Program-made: the position numbers and the translations under genes
Shown: positions 7,925-16,135 of the stretch, piece by piece
Numbering within the stretch: the first letter of the stretch is position 1
How the letters are laid out: each line of letters begins with the position of its first letter
Origin: Candidatus Poribacteria bacterium
Lineage (GTDB): Bacteria > Poribacteria > WGA-4E > WGA-3G
NCBI GenBank assembly: GCA_022819945.1
Contig: JAJEGI010000073.1
Location: forward strand, 1-32,301
Direction: 5' to 3'
DNA: 32,301 bases
The notes under the pieces: model-generated
Seen by the model: the letters and a program-made list of their open reading frames with translations, nothing else
Database searches by the model: none
What the model was told of the DNA's origin: nothing

Positions 7925-8578
7925 TTAAGCAGCGCGCTCAATAGACCAATGCCGATCGGTGCTTTGGACGACGGTGGCACCAGGCATGTCCATCTGTGTT
8001 AGCATCTCATTGACTTCTGCGATGGTGAAAGCGGCGAGGAAGGAATCGTAGTATAATTTCTGTTGGTAAGGAGTATCATCTGCTGCATAGCGATCGACAA
8101 AGGCTTGTGCGTCCGCTGGGGTTTCTGGACGGATGAGGTCGCGGATGAGGATAACGCCTTCGGAACGAGCAACTCTGCCCATCTCTTTGAGTGCCTTCAT
8201 CGCGTCGTGGATGTGATGCACGATGCTGTTGGAGATGAGTCCATCAAACGTGTTATCGGGGTAGGGTAAGGTTTTGGCATCGACGCGTTCGAGGGTTATC
8301 CGATCCGTGAGACCGGCATCTGCGACATGGCGTTTCGCTATCTTTAGCATCTCCTCGGATAGGTCAATGGCAGTGATGTGGATATCGGGACAACGTTGTG
8401 CAAGTAGGATGGGAATCTGTGCGGGACCGGTGCCGACATCAAGAAAATGTCCGGTGCTCGCGCCGAGTGCGACGACGCGGTCAACAAAAGCCTGATCAAC
8501 TTCGCCGTGCCCCATCGCATCGTAGGCTTCGGCGGCTTCCGCTGTATCCATAACTTCCGGTTCTACAATTCGGTTCAT
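7925..8578 (-). CDS. Class I SAM-dependent methyltransferase
   Basis: 217 aa. Transfers a methyl group from S-adenosylmethionine to an unknown acceptor, probably in the cytoplasm. The Rossmann motif I is FLDVGTGPA (45-53), followed by the acidic ribose-binding residue in ITAIDLSEEML (Asp72), motif II/III around ITLERVDAKTLPYPDNTFDGLISNS, and a conserved IVHHIHDAMKALKEMGRV helix, as in the Methyltransf_11/25 group. The start at 8578 keeps the EPEVMD segment common in this subgroup; the longer frame to 8713 has no matching family sequence. The first 83 nt overlap the 3' end of the upstream TIM-barrel gene, so translation is probably coupled. It is the last gene of a five-gene same-strand run starting at 11490. 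The length is normal for a single-domain enzyme. The acceptor cannot be predicted from sequence. Confidence 0.9.
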   Translation of the reverse strand: MNRIVEPEVMDTAEAAEAYDAMGHGEVDQAFVDRVVALGASTGHFLDVGTGPAQIPILLAQRCPDIHITAIDLSEEMLKIAKRHVADAGLTDRITLERVDAKTLPYPDNTFDGLISNSIVHHIHDAMKALKEMGRVARSEGVILIRDLIRPETPADAQAFVDRYAADDTPYQQKLYYDSFLAAFTIAEVNEMLTQMDMPGATVVQSTDRHWSIERAA

Positions 8579-9359
8579 TTTCTGACTTTCTAATGAGTTC
8601 AGTAACAGTTCGTGCGTTCTGCTGAATCTGGTCGGGTTGAAATTGCGTGTACATTCCGACTGCCATCGCGTCTGTCGGTTTGATGTTTTCGAGTGAGAGT
8701 TGAAATGCCTCACGCGGTTCGTTTCTGCCAGCGGCTAATACTTTTATGGTGATTATCGGCATCGGTATCGCCTGTATAGCAGCGAATGCTGCGGACCGAT
8801 CGTCTGGCAGATAAAGTTCTTTATGTCTTGTATGATTATACAATGCACAGACATAAAAGTCAACATCATATCCTTCGGTATAGCAGTATTTGAGGATCTG
8901 CGGATCGTGCGTACCGAGTCCGACAGCGCAGCCGAGATCCCGAATGTGTTTGAGGCTTTCGTGCAACGAATCCAGTCGTCCTTCGGCATATAACTTATCG
9001 GTGGTACCGCCGTGATGATAGATAGCAATCGGTTTATAGCGCGCGATCATCTGGAGGTACTCGTTGAGATCGGCGTATTCTGTATCTTTGGGGGTCTGCG
9101 CGATCCACTGAATTGTGCCACCGGTATTCCAATATTCGTTGAGGACGCGCATGATATGTTGATCGGCGCGAGCGAGGACGGTATTGATTCCGTTTTCCTC
9201 TGCTTGACGGAGGTCTGCCATAATTTGGTGCGTCGTATAGTAATCTATCATTGCTTTCGATGCCGCGGCAGAGCGGTGCGAAATGCCACTATACGGATTG
9301 CCGCCGATAATAAGTCGTGTGACGCGATGTGATGTGATTGAAATTGTGGGTAGTTTCAT
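8496..9359 (-). CDS. Aldo/keto-reductase-like TIM-barrel protein
   Basis: 287 aa. The N-terminus VTRLIIGGNPYSG, the centre IYHHGGTTDKL and LKHIRDLGCAVGLGTHDPQIL, and the late segment IKVLAAGRNEPREAF...AMAVGMY follow the strand/helix order and closing signature of the aldo/keto reductase superfamily barrel. The canonical catalytic Asp-Tyr-Lys-His set is not clearly present, so oxidoreductase activity is inferred with caution. The ATG at 9359 is preferred over the longer frame because the protein then begins MKLPTISITSHRVTRLIIGG, the natural first strand. It starts 5 nt after the stop of the lipoprotein gene upstream. The last roughly 25 residues, past TELIRKSENE, look non-native (RTGSYGYSGSRRS) and are read inside the methyltransferase start, as if an original stop were lost. 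A partial copy of its first 30 nt lies at 9860-9889. Confidence 0.72.
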   Translation of the reverse strand: MKLPTISITSHRVTRLIIGGNPYSGISHRSAAASKAMIDYYTTHQIMADLRQAEENGINTVLARADQHIMRVLNEYWNTGGTIQWIAQTPKDTEYADLNEYLQMIARYKPIAIYHHGGTTDKLYAEGRLDSLHESLKHIRDLGCAVGLGTHDPQILKYCYTEGYDVDFYVCALYNHTRHKELYLPDDRSAAFAAIQAIPMPIITIKVLAAGRNEPREAFQLSLENIKPTDAMAVGMYTQFQPDQIQQNARTVTELIRKSENEPNCRTGSYGYSGSRRSLRCDGARRS

Positions 9360-9363
9360 CGTA

Positions 9364-9843
9364 TTATTTTTTGCCCCCCGGCCTCTCTTGAGAAAAATGG
9401 GAACTCCGAGAACCGGCACTGGGGTTCAAATCTCTTTTCGCCGAAATTTTGTAAATTACACCCTTTGGGTCCGTATGAAACATAAGTTGATACATTTTAA
9501 CTGTTCTCTCAGGTGTCTGTTCTATGCGGCGTCCGAGGTTAATTGACTGTCTGCTGGAAATGATTTCGCGGTGTGCTTGCTGTAGAAAAGTCAGCGAGGG
9601 TGTCTGCCAGATGTAAATTTTTGAACCCGTGTCGGTGTTGCTGATGCCATGCGGTGTTCCCCATTTTTGAATCGCCGTTGAAATGTGCCTTCCGTGCCAC
9701 ACCTCCAGAATTTGCTGGACTTCTTTCCGCTGTATTTCTTTTTCCTCTGGCGAAGGTTCGGGGGCATTCATCAAATGCTTGGATGCCGTACAACCGACGA
9801 GTAAGATACTTGCGGCGAACACGAGCAGTGTGAATTTGTTCAT
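9364..9843 (-). CDS. Small putative lipoprotein
   Basis: 159 aa. A lipoprotein signal peptide with lipobox LLVGC (Cys18) predicts export and lipid anchoring. The mature part has a charged helix (PEEKEIQRKEVQQILEVW), then GRHISTAIQKWGTPHGISNTDTGSKIYIWQTPS. This resembles the small beta/alpha outer-membrane lipoprotein folds in which a gene-specific 'W-G-x-P' segment compares values, but no family can be named with confidence. The C-terminus (SAGSRSSHFSQERPGGKK) is low-complexity. The ATG at 9843 follows AGGAG with 8-nt spacing; the longer frame starting at 9891 begins inside a copied piece of the TIM-barrel gene and is not favoured. It sits 48 nt after the preceding lipoprotein gene and 4 nt before the TIM-barrel gene. 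Confidence 0.78.
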   Translation of the reverse strand: MNKFTLLVFAASILLVGCTASKHLMNAPEPSPEEKEIQRKEVQQILEVWHGRHISTAIQKWGTPHGISNTDTGSKIYIWQTPSLTFLQQAHREIISSRQSINLGRRIEQTPERTVKMYQLMFHTDPKGVIYKISAKRDLNPSAGSRSSHFSQERPGGKK

Positions 9844-9859
9844 TTTCAAATCTCCTTGT

Positions 9860-9889
9860 GATGCCATGGAAATTGGCGGTAGTTTCATC
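9860..9889 (-). repeat. Partial duplicate of the TIM-barrel gene start
   Basis: These 30 nt match 9331-9360, the first codons of the TIM-barrel gene, at 25 of 30 positions. On the minus strand both read ATGAAACTACC followed by an AATTTC core. The copy, in the gap between the two lipoprotein genes, is followed by unrelated sequence, so it looks like the remnant of a former gene copy or of a recombination event. Confidence 0.55.
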
Positions 9890-9891
9890 AT

Positions 9892-10500
9892 TTACTTCGT
9901 GAAGTTCTGGCTCTGATACACCCGAATTTCTCGAATCACAATATCATCAAAGGACACTTTAGTTTTACCCGTCAATGGCTCTCGCGTAGCACCTGCTAAA
10001 TCACGATTGACGTGGATAGCAACTTTTAGCATCCGCACGGGCCTGTCGATGTCAATACGTATCACTTCACCGTTTTCGGATCTGGCAATCTTATGACTTC
10101 TCAGTGGCTCAAAGCGCGACGCTTTTTCGTGCGCGGTCTCTGCGGTCGATGTTGCTACCGAGAGACGATAAATGCTTGAAATTGGATGGACCTCAATGTA
10201 AGCGACAGGCGTAAGCGTGTCAAGTTGAATCAGTGCCTGAGTGTTATGTGTGCCTTCCACCCAGTCGCCATATTGAATACTATGCTTGTAAGCAGTGTTA
10301 CCCTTTTCAACAAAGCCCTTTACTTTCAGGAAGCTGGTTGTCGAGAGATCGCCATCAACGAGCGCTGGGTACGTCTCACAGGATAGACGTGTAGCCTCTA
10401 TTCGTCTCGGAAGTGGCTGATACAAAGATGCACAACCTACTGTGAATAGCCACACGCCGATTGCCATACATAAGCGTAAAAAATCGGGTCTAATTGACAT
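9892..10500 (-). CDS. Putative lipoprotein with discoidin-like (F5/8 type C-like) fold
   Basis: 202 aa. The N-terminal signal has lipobox FTVGC (Cys23), giving an exported, lipid-anchored protein. After it, YPALVDGDLSTTSF, ALIQLDTLTPVAYIEVHP, IRIDIDRPVRMLKVAIHVN and a final IREIRVYQ strand follow the order of a galactose-binding-like (discoidin) jelly roll, in which a DGD turn and an IQLD strand recur. Such domains bind sugars or membranes. The identity is weak because the family is divergent. The ATG at 10500 follows GGAGGTG with an 8-nt spacer. The upstream gene ends 27 nt before it, and the next lipoprotein gene starts 48 nt downstream, so it is part of the five-gene run. Confident as a lipoprotein gene, moderate for the fold. 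Confidence 0.8.
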   Translation of the reverse strand: MSIRPDFLRLCMAIGVWLFTVGCASLYQPLPRRIEATRLSCETYPALVDGDLSTTSFLKVKGFVEKGNTAYKHSIQYGDWVEGTHNTQALIQLDTLTPVAYIEVHPISSIYRLSVATSTAETAHEKASRFEPLRSHKIARSENGEVIRIDIDRPVRMLKVAIHVNRDLAGATREPLTGKTKVSFDDIVIREIRVYQSQNFTK

Positions 10501-10527
10501 CGGTTTTCACCTCCGTTTCATCCAGAT

Positions 10528-11490
10528 TCAATCCTGACTTTTGATTTCACCCCATGTGGTTGTGAACAATTGTGGCTGCGGTGAAACAGGTAAAGCCAAC
10601 GGGTCAAACCAATCGCCTACATAATTTCTTCCATCATGCGTAAGTTGCGTGATTTCACGCGTTACCACATTGATTTTGAAAATCTGAGATTTACCATCAA
10701 CCGCTTGGGAATAGACAAGTTCATCACCAGATGGCGACCAAACGGGTGCGTTTGCCCGGACATCAACAATCTGCTGAAGCCTGCTACCATCGCGATTGAC
10801 GATAAATATGGATTGCCGCGGAGGTTCTGATCTATTCCAAACAAAGGCGATTTTGTTGTGAACGGATGACCATACCGGTTGCCACATTCGCGGAACATCA
10901 TCCGGCAGGAGCGTCTCTTGCTTACGGGTTTTTAAGTTGATAAATCGGATCTGGCGGCTCGCCCAATGAATCTCATCTACCACGACATAAGCGATTTCTG
11001 ATCCATCTGGGGACCAAACGGGATCTTCGCCCTCCGCTTTTTCCATTTCAACAACGCGATTTACCGACGTTCCGTCCGCCTTGGCAGTGCAGATGGTTGC
11101 AAATTCAGCAGCAAAGTCATGCTGAGAATAAGCAATTTTTTTCCCATCAGGGGACCAAGTGGGATCGTCTCTGTATGCGGGTGCTGTGCGAAACACAGGT
11201 CGTTCACCGCCTCCATCAGCACGCATAATATAGAGATCACGCACCCTACCTCGATCAGAAACAAAGAGGATTCCTTCCCCTGTTGGTGAGCAGACTGGGC
11301 TGAAATCGTCTGCTCGGTGATTGGTTAATCTAACCTGTTCACTGCCATCGGGGTTCATCATGTAAACATCCGAGTTGCCATTCCGATAGGACGAAAAGAT
11401 AATTTTTTCGGTTGTGAGCGGTTTCGCAGAGATAGCATACACCAGCCCCAAACTCAAGCAACACAAACAGAAAGCATATAGCCGTTTCAT
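10528..11490 (-). CDS. Exported TolB-like beta-propeller protein (PD40 repeats)
   Basis: 320 aa. An N-terminal signal peptide (hydrophobic LYAFCLCCLSLGLVYAISA) precedes six or so PD40 repeats with the typical FSSYRNGNSDVYMMNPDG, PTWSPDGKKIAYS, DPVWSPDGSEIAYV and APVWSPSGDELVYS pattern. The fold resembles the propeller of TolB and related proteins, but the N-terminal domain of true TolB is absent. It is probably periplasmic or surface-located and acts in protein-protein or ligand binding; no enzyme residues are visible. The tail FTTTWGEIKSQD closely matches the end of the LamG protein at 1853. The ATG at 11490 has AAGGA about 10 nt upstream. It is the first gene of the run ending with the methyltransferase at 7925. 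Confidence 0.88.
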   Translation of the reverse strand: MKRLYAFCLCCLSLGLVYAISAKPLTTEKIIFSSYRNGNSDVYMMNPDGSEQVRLTNHRADDFSPVCSPTGEGILFVSDRGRVRDLYIMRADGGGERPVFRTAPAYRDDPTWSPDGKKIAYSQHDFAAEFATICTAKADGTSVNRVVEMEKAEGEDPVWSPDGSEIAYVVVDEIHWASRQIRFINLKTRKQETLLPDDVPRMWQPVWSSVHNKIAFVWNRSEPPRQSIFIVNRDGSRLQQIVDVRANAPVWSPSGDELVYSQAVDGKSQIFKINVVTREITQLTHDGRNYVGDWFDPLALPVSPQPQLFTTTWGEIKSQD

Positions 11491-11520
11491 AGGAAATTTT
11501 CCTTAAATTAGATGTCCGGT

Positions 11521-11550
11521 ATTGTATGTAATTCTTTGTCAATTCCCACA
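11521..11550 (-). promoter_or_regulatory. Possible promoter for the propeller operon
   Basis: On the minus strand TTGTGG is followed 19 nt later by TACAAT, a near-consensus -10, about 30 nt before the ATG at 11490. A perfect TTGACA also lies in between but is too close to the -10. Spacing is not ideal and the organism's sigma consensus is unknown. Confidence 0.25.
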
Positions 11551-11692
11551 ATAAATGCTGTTTTGTTAACCTTGTGTAGGTAAATAGCAATTTCTATGCC
11601 AATTTAAAACAGTGAAAAGAATGGAAGATATAGCAGACTTAGCGGGTTCAGCGTGGATACTGACTGCACGAAATGGGGCAAACGGGAAGATA

Positions 11693-11710
11693 ACTGCACG
11701 GATTTGTGCA
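11693..11710. repeat. Small perfect hairpin CTGCAC-GGATTT-GTGCAG
   Basis: A 6-bp inverted repeat with a 6-nt loop in the gap between the propeller gene and the cyclase gene. Too small to assign a role. Confidence 0.4.
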
Positions 11711-11738
11711 GACGCAGATAGGAAAGAGAAGGGATTAT

Positions 11739-11760
11739 GGGACAGCAGTGCTGCTGTCCC
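11739..11760 (-). terminator. Strong 10-bp hairpin after the cyclase gene
   Basis: GGGACAGCAG and CTGCTGTCCC form a perfect 10-bp stem with a 2-nt loop, 11 nt past the stop of the cyclase gene (minus strand). No run of T follows, so it may be a processing or termination structure rather than a textbook intrinsic terminator. Confidence 0.5.
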
Positions 11761-11771
11761 ACTATAAGCAA

Positions 11772-12719
11772 CTATCGAATGGCGATCGGGTTACCAGGGG
11801 AACCCGTTGCACCTTTGAGGCGCAGGGGTGCGAAACTGAAAGCGAACTCGTAAACCTTCGCTGCCGCTAACTCCTCTGTGATAATATTTTCAAGGTTGTA
11901 AATCCCGTGTTTGACAATAAACAACTGATGCACCGGGAACGCAAGGGTTTCATCCGGATTCGGAACGACCTCGATTCCCCAGTTATCACTACACAACATT
12001 ACGATTTTCTGATCAACGAGGTATTGTCCTGCCTCTAACCCGATGCCGGGTTCCGTGGTGCCGTAGCGGTCATTGTCCGTCATCCAGAACTTCCCCCAAC
12101 CGGTATGGATAATCACGACATCGCCGGGCGTAATCTTGACACCCTGCTTTTTCAGTGCGCCCTCCAAATCGGCGCGCGTAATCTCATAACTATCGCCAAG
12201 ATGTTCAACGCCTTTATAGCCAGCGACATCAATGAGTACACCCCGTGTTACGATGGGCCCCACATTCTCAACACCGAGTTCTGTGAGTCCTTCGGCTTTG
12301 GCGAAATCATGCTGATCCAATCCGTTGTAGTAAAGGTCGCCGATGCCGATATGACCGAGTCCATCGAATTGCGTGCCGATCTGACCGATTTCGCCGCTGA
12401 AGATCTCCTCAAACCACGTCGTTTTATTCTCACCGAGTGGACCCGACATCGCTGGAATCCGTAGGCTATAGTGTCGTGTTCCGAAGACAGGGATGCCGCT
12501 TTCATAGACTCTACCGAGTTGATAAACCTCACCAGTTTTGATTAAACTCGCGGCTTCCAACACTTTTTCCGGCGTTAATCGGTTGACAGCACCGCGCCGA
12601 TCATCGGCACCCCATTCAGACGGAAACCACGATTCTTGCGTTAGCGTAAACGTCGCAGTGAGTGCGATCAACGCGACTGTAAGTGCAAATAGTATGAAAC
12701 GTTTCGATTTGTTGAACAT
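11772..12719 (-). CDS. Exported cyclase-family hydrolase (kynurenine formamidase-like)
   Basis: 315 aa. The family (PF04199) contains metal-dependent amide/ester hydrolases such as kynurenine formamidase and bacterial polyketide cyclase-like enzymes. The N-terminus is a signal peptide (residues 1 to about 28, FILFALTVALIAL core), so the enzyme is probably periplasmic. The metal-binding region reads GTQFDGLGHIG (115-125), where classic members have HxGTHxDxxxH; the first histidine is replaced (QIGTQ), which is common in the longer branch of this family. Downstream are VIIHTGWGKFW and CSDNWGIEV, also conserved. The ATG at 12719 follows AGGAGG with 6 nt. The M61 lipoprotein gene lies 20 nt upstream on the same strand and probably shares a transcript. 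Family confident; substrate unknown. Confidence 0.9.
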   Translation of the reverse strand: MFNKSKRFILFALTVALIALTATFTLTQESWFPSEWGADDRRGAVNRLTPEKVLEAASLIKTGEVYQLGRVYESGIPVFGTRHYSLRIPAMSGPLGENKTTWFEEIFSGEIGQIGTQFDGLGHIGIGDLYYNGLDQHDFAKAEGLTELGVENVGPIVTRGVLIDVAGYKGVEHLGDSYEITRADLEGALKKQGVKITPGDVVIIHTGWGKFWMTDNDRYGTTEPGIGLEAGQYLVDQKIVMLCSDNWGIEVVPNPDETLAFPVHQLFIVKHGIYNLENIITEELAAAKVYEFAFSFAPLRLKGATGSPGNPIAIR

Positions 12720-12739
12720 TGTTGCCTCCTTATGAGTGG

Positions 12740-15700
12740 TTATTTTTTACCTAAAATGCCCGCCAAGATGGCGCGCTGTAACTTCGTCGTTTCTGTCTGT
12801 TTAGTGATACGCACAACCACTTCAGATTCTGTCGGCGGATTATCGGAAACACCTTTCAATGTGGCAGGTACTGTAACGGGCTTACCCTTTTCTTCAAAAC
12901 TCAACGTTACCACTTCGCCAGATTTCCAGTGCTTGGCAATTTTTTGGAGTTTTTTAAGGCTGCCAATCCGCGAGCCGTTGATACTGGTTATTTCAACACC
13001 CGTATCACGTCCTAAACTTGCCTTAAGCACTTCTTTGACATAATCGGAAGTGGGCAATTCCTCGGAAGTGACCTGAACATTAAGCCCTGCTTTATCGAAA
13101 TATTCTGACAGGGGCAGCCGCTCTTTTCCTGTAACATAGGTTTCAAAGAACCTATCAAAATCTTTACCTGCGACTTTCCTGACAGTTCTAATAATATCGC
13201 GCTGCGTATATTCTATAGAATTGTCAGGAAATTTTCGATACATTTGCTGCATGACGTGATTAAAATTTTTCCTATTTTTCGTAAGATGCCGTATCTCTAA
13301 GTCTAATGACGCGGCAACAAGGCTCCCTCCGTCATAGAGCAAGCGACTGTCCCTGAAATCGTCTCCTATCGCAAATTCGTTAGATACAGACAAATACTCT
13401 TCGCAAGCACTTTCAAGGCGTTCCAAATATTCACTCTCAGATAGATAGCCGATCTGTTTTGCTGTCATGTCGGAATAGTAATTCGTCACCCCTTCAAGGA
13501 ACCATCTTTCCTTTGATGTAAAAGGGTTGAGTGCGGTGAGGCCGTTCCAGATATGGAATACCTCATGTCCAAGGAAGGGTGCCCATAGATGTCTGCTTGC
13601 TTCATCCAAAGTACTATGCATCAAAATGTTGACAGTTCGTCCTCTCCCTTTTCCTTCACCTTTCAGGTCATCAGTTTCGTAAGGATTTATGATAAACACC
13701 ACACGACTATCCGGTCCATCTTTAAAAAATTTTGAGTACGCGCGTAGAAATTTTTCAACGGTGCGTTTGATCTCATCCTTTGATGCCTTCAGGCTACCGC
13801 CGATACCGATCACGACCTCTGTGTTGTCGGATTTTGCGACAATTTCAGTATGCTCCCCGATGAGTAGATAGTTCGTGGTTAATTCTTCTTGATTTTCAAC
13901 AGAGAATCGGTGCCCTGTGCGTCCGATGCGTTTCCAAGGTGTCAGGACTCGCCATCCTTCAGGGAGTTTGAATTCTACCTCAATATTGTCGTTTCTTCCA
14001 CCGACAATAAACAGTTCACTACCTGCCCAAAGCATACAATCCTCTCGGAAATAGGGGTGTATTCCTGAATATGTTTCAAACCCGTACCGATTTACTTGGA
14101 AAGCTTTGTAATCCTCAGCATATTTTTGCGATATTTCATAATTTAAAGTTATCGGAAATTTTCTCTCATGTTTTGAAAATTCAATTGTCCAATTAGGGTA
14201 AAAAGTTTTATTAAAATGGGGTTGGCGCGTCCAGCGTCCCTCAATGTTTACGCCACGAGTCGCATACTGACGGTGACGATCTAAGTGGTAATCTTCATCT
14301 CCTTCAGCAATATACTGGCCATGTTGAGGAATGTAATCACTATCACCATCAAGACGCAATTGCATTTTTCCCAAACTTGGCACTTCAGGAGTCAATGTGA
14401 AATCAACCGTCATCTCTCCTGGCGCGTTTGCATCTTCTATTGTGACAACGTAAGCAGCCTTTTTAAGAAGGGTTTCAGGACGGACTTTCGGGTCGCTGAG
14501 GACGACTTTCTCAATCATTGGCCTGGGTTGATAGTCGTTTTTCCACTTGTAGGTCCACGTTGTACCGACATTCAAGGGTAAATAGTCTGTACTTCCGCCA
14601 GGCACGTCATATTCATTTAATTCGGCTTCTGTGATAACACCGTTTGAATGTTCATAACGCATCTTTACAAGTCCGATACCTTTTGCAAACCATAGGTACC
14701 GTGTCCCATTAATCAAGGCGATTCTTTCAAGGGTGTCTTCAGTTGCATCTGCATCTGCTGTCGCGCCTGTAAAATGAGATTTATGTTTGAGGCAATCTTT
14801 GAATGTGCCAAGAGAAATCTGCACGGATTCGTAATCTTCTATCGTTGTTATGACTTCTGAGTTCCACAAACCTTCTTTAGTCCACGTTTTTCCAACAGTC
14901 AACGGATACCGGAAGAGTTCTGGCCAAAGGTTTTCGATATTATCCGAAAATATACTTGTGGGCCCTTCTGGCGTTTCGCGTCCGGTGTAAGAGGAACCTG
15001 AACCTCTTATTTTTAAGAGTGGATCCCCTTGATAAAAGTAAAAATTACCATCTCCGATGCTTTTACCAGTCTCTGTAGTGATCATGGAGTTGAAAGCCAG
15101 TCCGTTTTTGTTATTTTTATTTTTTATGACAAGTAATTTTTCAATAAGTGTGTTATTTTCAAAATCATTTTTCCATTTATACGTCCATGATGTTCCTAAA
15201 TTCACAGGAAAATATGAATCGTTTTTGACTGGTACCTGACTATCAATTAATTCTGCTTCGGTTATGCCCCCGTTTGAATGTTCATAACGCAGTTTTACCA
15301 CGCCGAGACCGGGTGACAACCACAGGTACCGTGTTCCGTTAATGAGAGACTTTTCTAATTCAGAGTAGTGTTCCCAGTTAGCATCTGTGATTACGGTTTT
15401 ATGTTTAAGGCATTTCGGGAAGATTCTATTAGAAAGTTGAACATCCTCATAATTTTCTAGTATTACCTGCTCCGTTCCGCCTCGATGTCCTCTTTGCTCC
15501 CAAGTATCACCAATAGTCACGGTATTTTGGAAGAGTTGTCCTTCTATACTGCCCACCAAGGTCCGCATTATCCGTGGTGTGTCAATACGTGAAGTAAATC
15601 TCCAAACCCTAAGCGTTAAAAACGAATCTGTTTTTTGTATGCGCCCTCTTCCTTCTCCGAGTTCCTCACCAAACCCTGTGCCAAATTCCCTTCCAATCGT

Positions 15701-15817
15701 AATGGTAAGGTCGCGTTCTACTTTTCCTGCAAGGACTGCTTTATCCGCAGATTCATCGGTTAACTGACAAGCTATTAGGCTTAATATTGTACAGCAAAAG
15801 AAAAATAATGTTTTCAT
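12740..15817 (-). CDS. Lipoprotein fused to M61-type peptidase with two internal repeats
   Basis: 1025 aa. The start at 15817 follows AGGAG at 7-nt spacing and opens a signal peptide ending in the lipobox LSLIAC (Cys17), so the protein is probably lipid-anchored. Residues about 99-230 and 305-440 are two related units sharing a VGxTW start, KCLKHK/DCLKHK, INGTRYLW, G-VVKLRYEHSNG-ITEAEL and WTYKWKND. The C-terminal half carries the M61 peptidase core: HEVFH (751-755) supplies the zinc histidines and catalytic glutamate, and Glu775 in WFLEG is the third ligand candidate. A PDZ-like domain follows (about 930-1000, TGVEITSINGSRIG). M61 peptidases cleave short peptides; the N-terminal repeats are not usual for the family and may be a carbohydrate- or surface-binding addition. 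The cyclase gene follows 20 nt later. Confidence 0.88.
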   Translation of the reverse strand: MKTLFFFCCTILSLIACQLTDESADKAVLAGKVERDLTITIGREFGTGFGEELGEGRGRIQKTDSFLTLRVWRFTSRIDTPRIMRTLVGSIEGQLFQNTVTIGDTWEQRGHRGGTEQVILENYEDVQLSNRIFPKCLKHKTVITDANWEHYSELEKSLINGTRYLWLSPGLGVVKLRYEHSNGGITEAELIDSQVPVKNDSYFPVNLGTSWTYKWKNDFENNTLIEKLLVIKNKNNKNGLAFNSMITTETGKSIGDGNFYFYQGDPLLKIRGSGSSYTGRETPEGPTSIFSDNIENLWPELFRYPLTVGKTWTKEGLWNSEVITTIEDYESVQISLGTFKDCLKHKSHFTGATADADATEDTLERIALINGTRYLWFAKGIGLVKMRYEHSNGVITEAELNEYDVPGGSTDYLPLNVGTTWTYKWKNDYQPRPMIEKVVLSDPKVRPETLLKKAAYVVTIEDANAPGEMTVDFTLTPEVPSLGKMQLRLDGDSDYIPQHGQYIAEGDEDYHLDRHRQYATRGVNIEGRWTRQPHFNKTFYPNWTIEFSKHERKFPITLNYEISQKYAEDYKAFQVNRYGFETYSGIHPYFREDCMLWAGSELFIVGGRNDNIEVEFKLPEGWRVLTPWKRIGRTGHRFSVENQEELTTNYLLIGEHTEIVAKSDNTEVVIGIGGSLKASKDEIKRTVEKFLRAYSKFFKDGPDSRVVFIINPYETDDLKGEGKGRGRTVNILMHSTLDEASRHLWAPFLGHEVFHIWNGLTALNPFTSKERWFLEGVTNYYSDMTAKQIGYLSESEYLERLESACEEYLSVSNEFAIGDDFRDSRLLYDGGSLVAASLDLEIRHLTKNRKNFNHVMQQMYRKFPDNSIEYTQRDIIRTVRKVAGKDFDRFFETYVTGKERLPLSEYFDKAGLNVQVTSEELPTSDYVKEVLKASLGRDTGVEITSINGSRIGSLKKLQKIAKHWKSGEVVTLSFEEKGKPVTVPATLKGVSDNPPTESEVVVRITKQTETTKLQRAILAGILGKK

Positions 15818-16135
15818 TTTATTCTCCTTGCCTCGCAAGATTTCATGCTTTAGTATATAGGGACATTTGGTTTTTGCTTCATGTTTAAAAGTCCAAGGGA
15901 GGAGAGCAGGTCTTGTGTCTGCCTGCCAATCATAGCAGTGTGTCGCAAACTGTTCGTTTACGACACACTGGCGCAAACTAAAAGTTTATGCTACAAAAGA
16001 GATGTAGCCTCTCTGAGACGAACATAAAAGAAAATTGCCCAAACATCAGTAATGCATTAAATATAAATATGAAACTGAAGAAGTTTAGGGTAAATTTACA
16101 TTTTTTTGGAATTTGAGAAAAAACAGAGCAATTTT

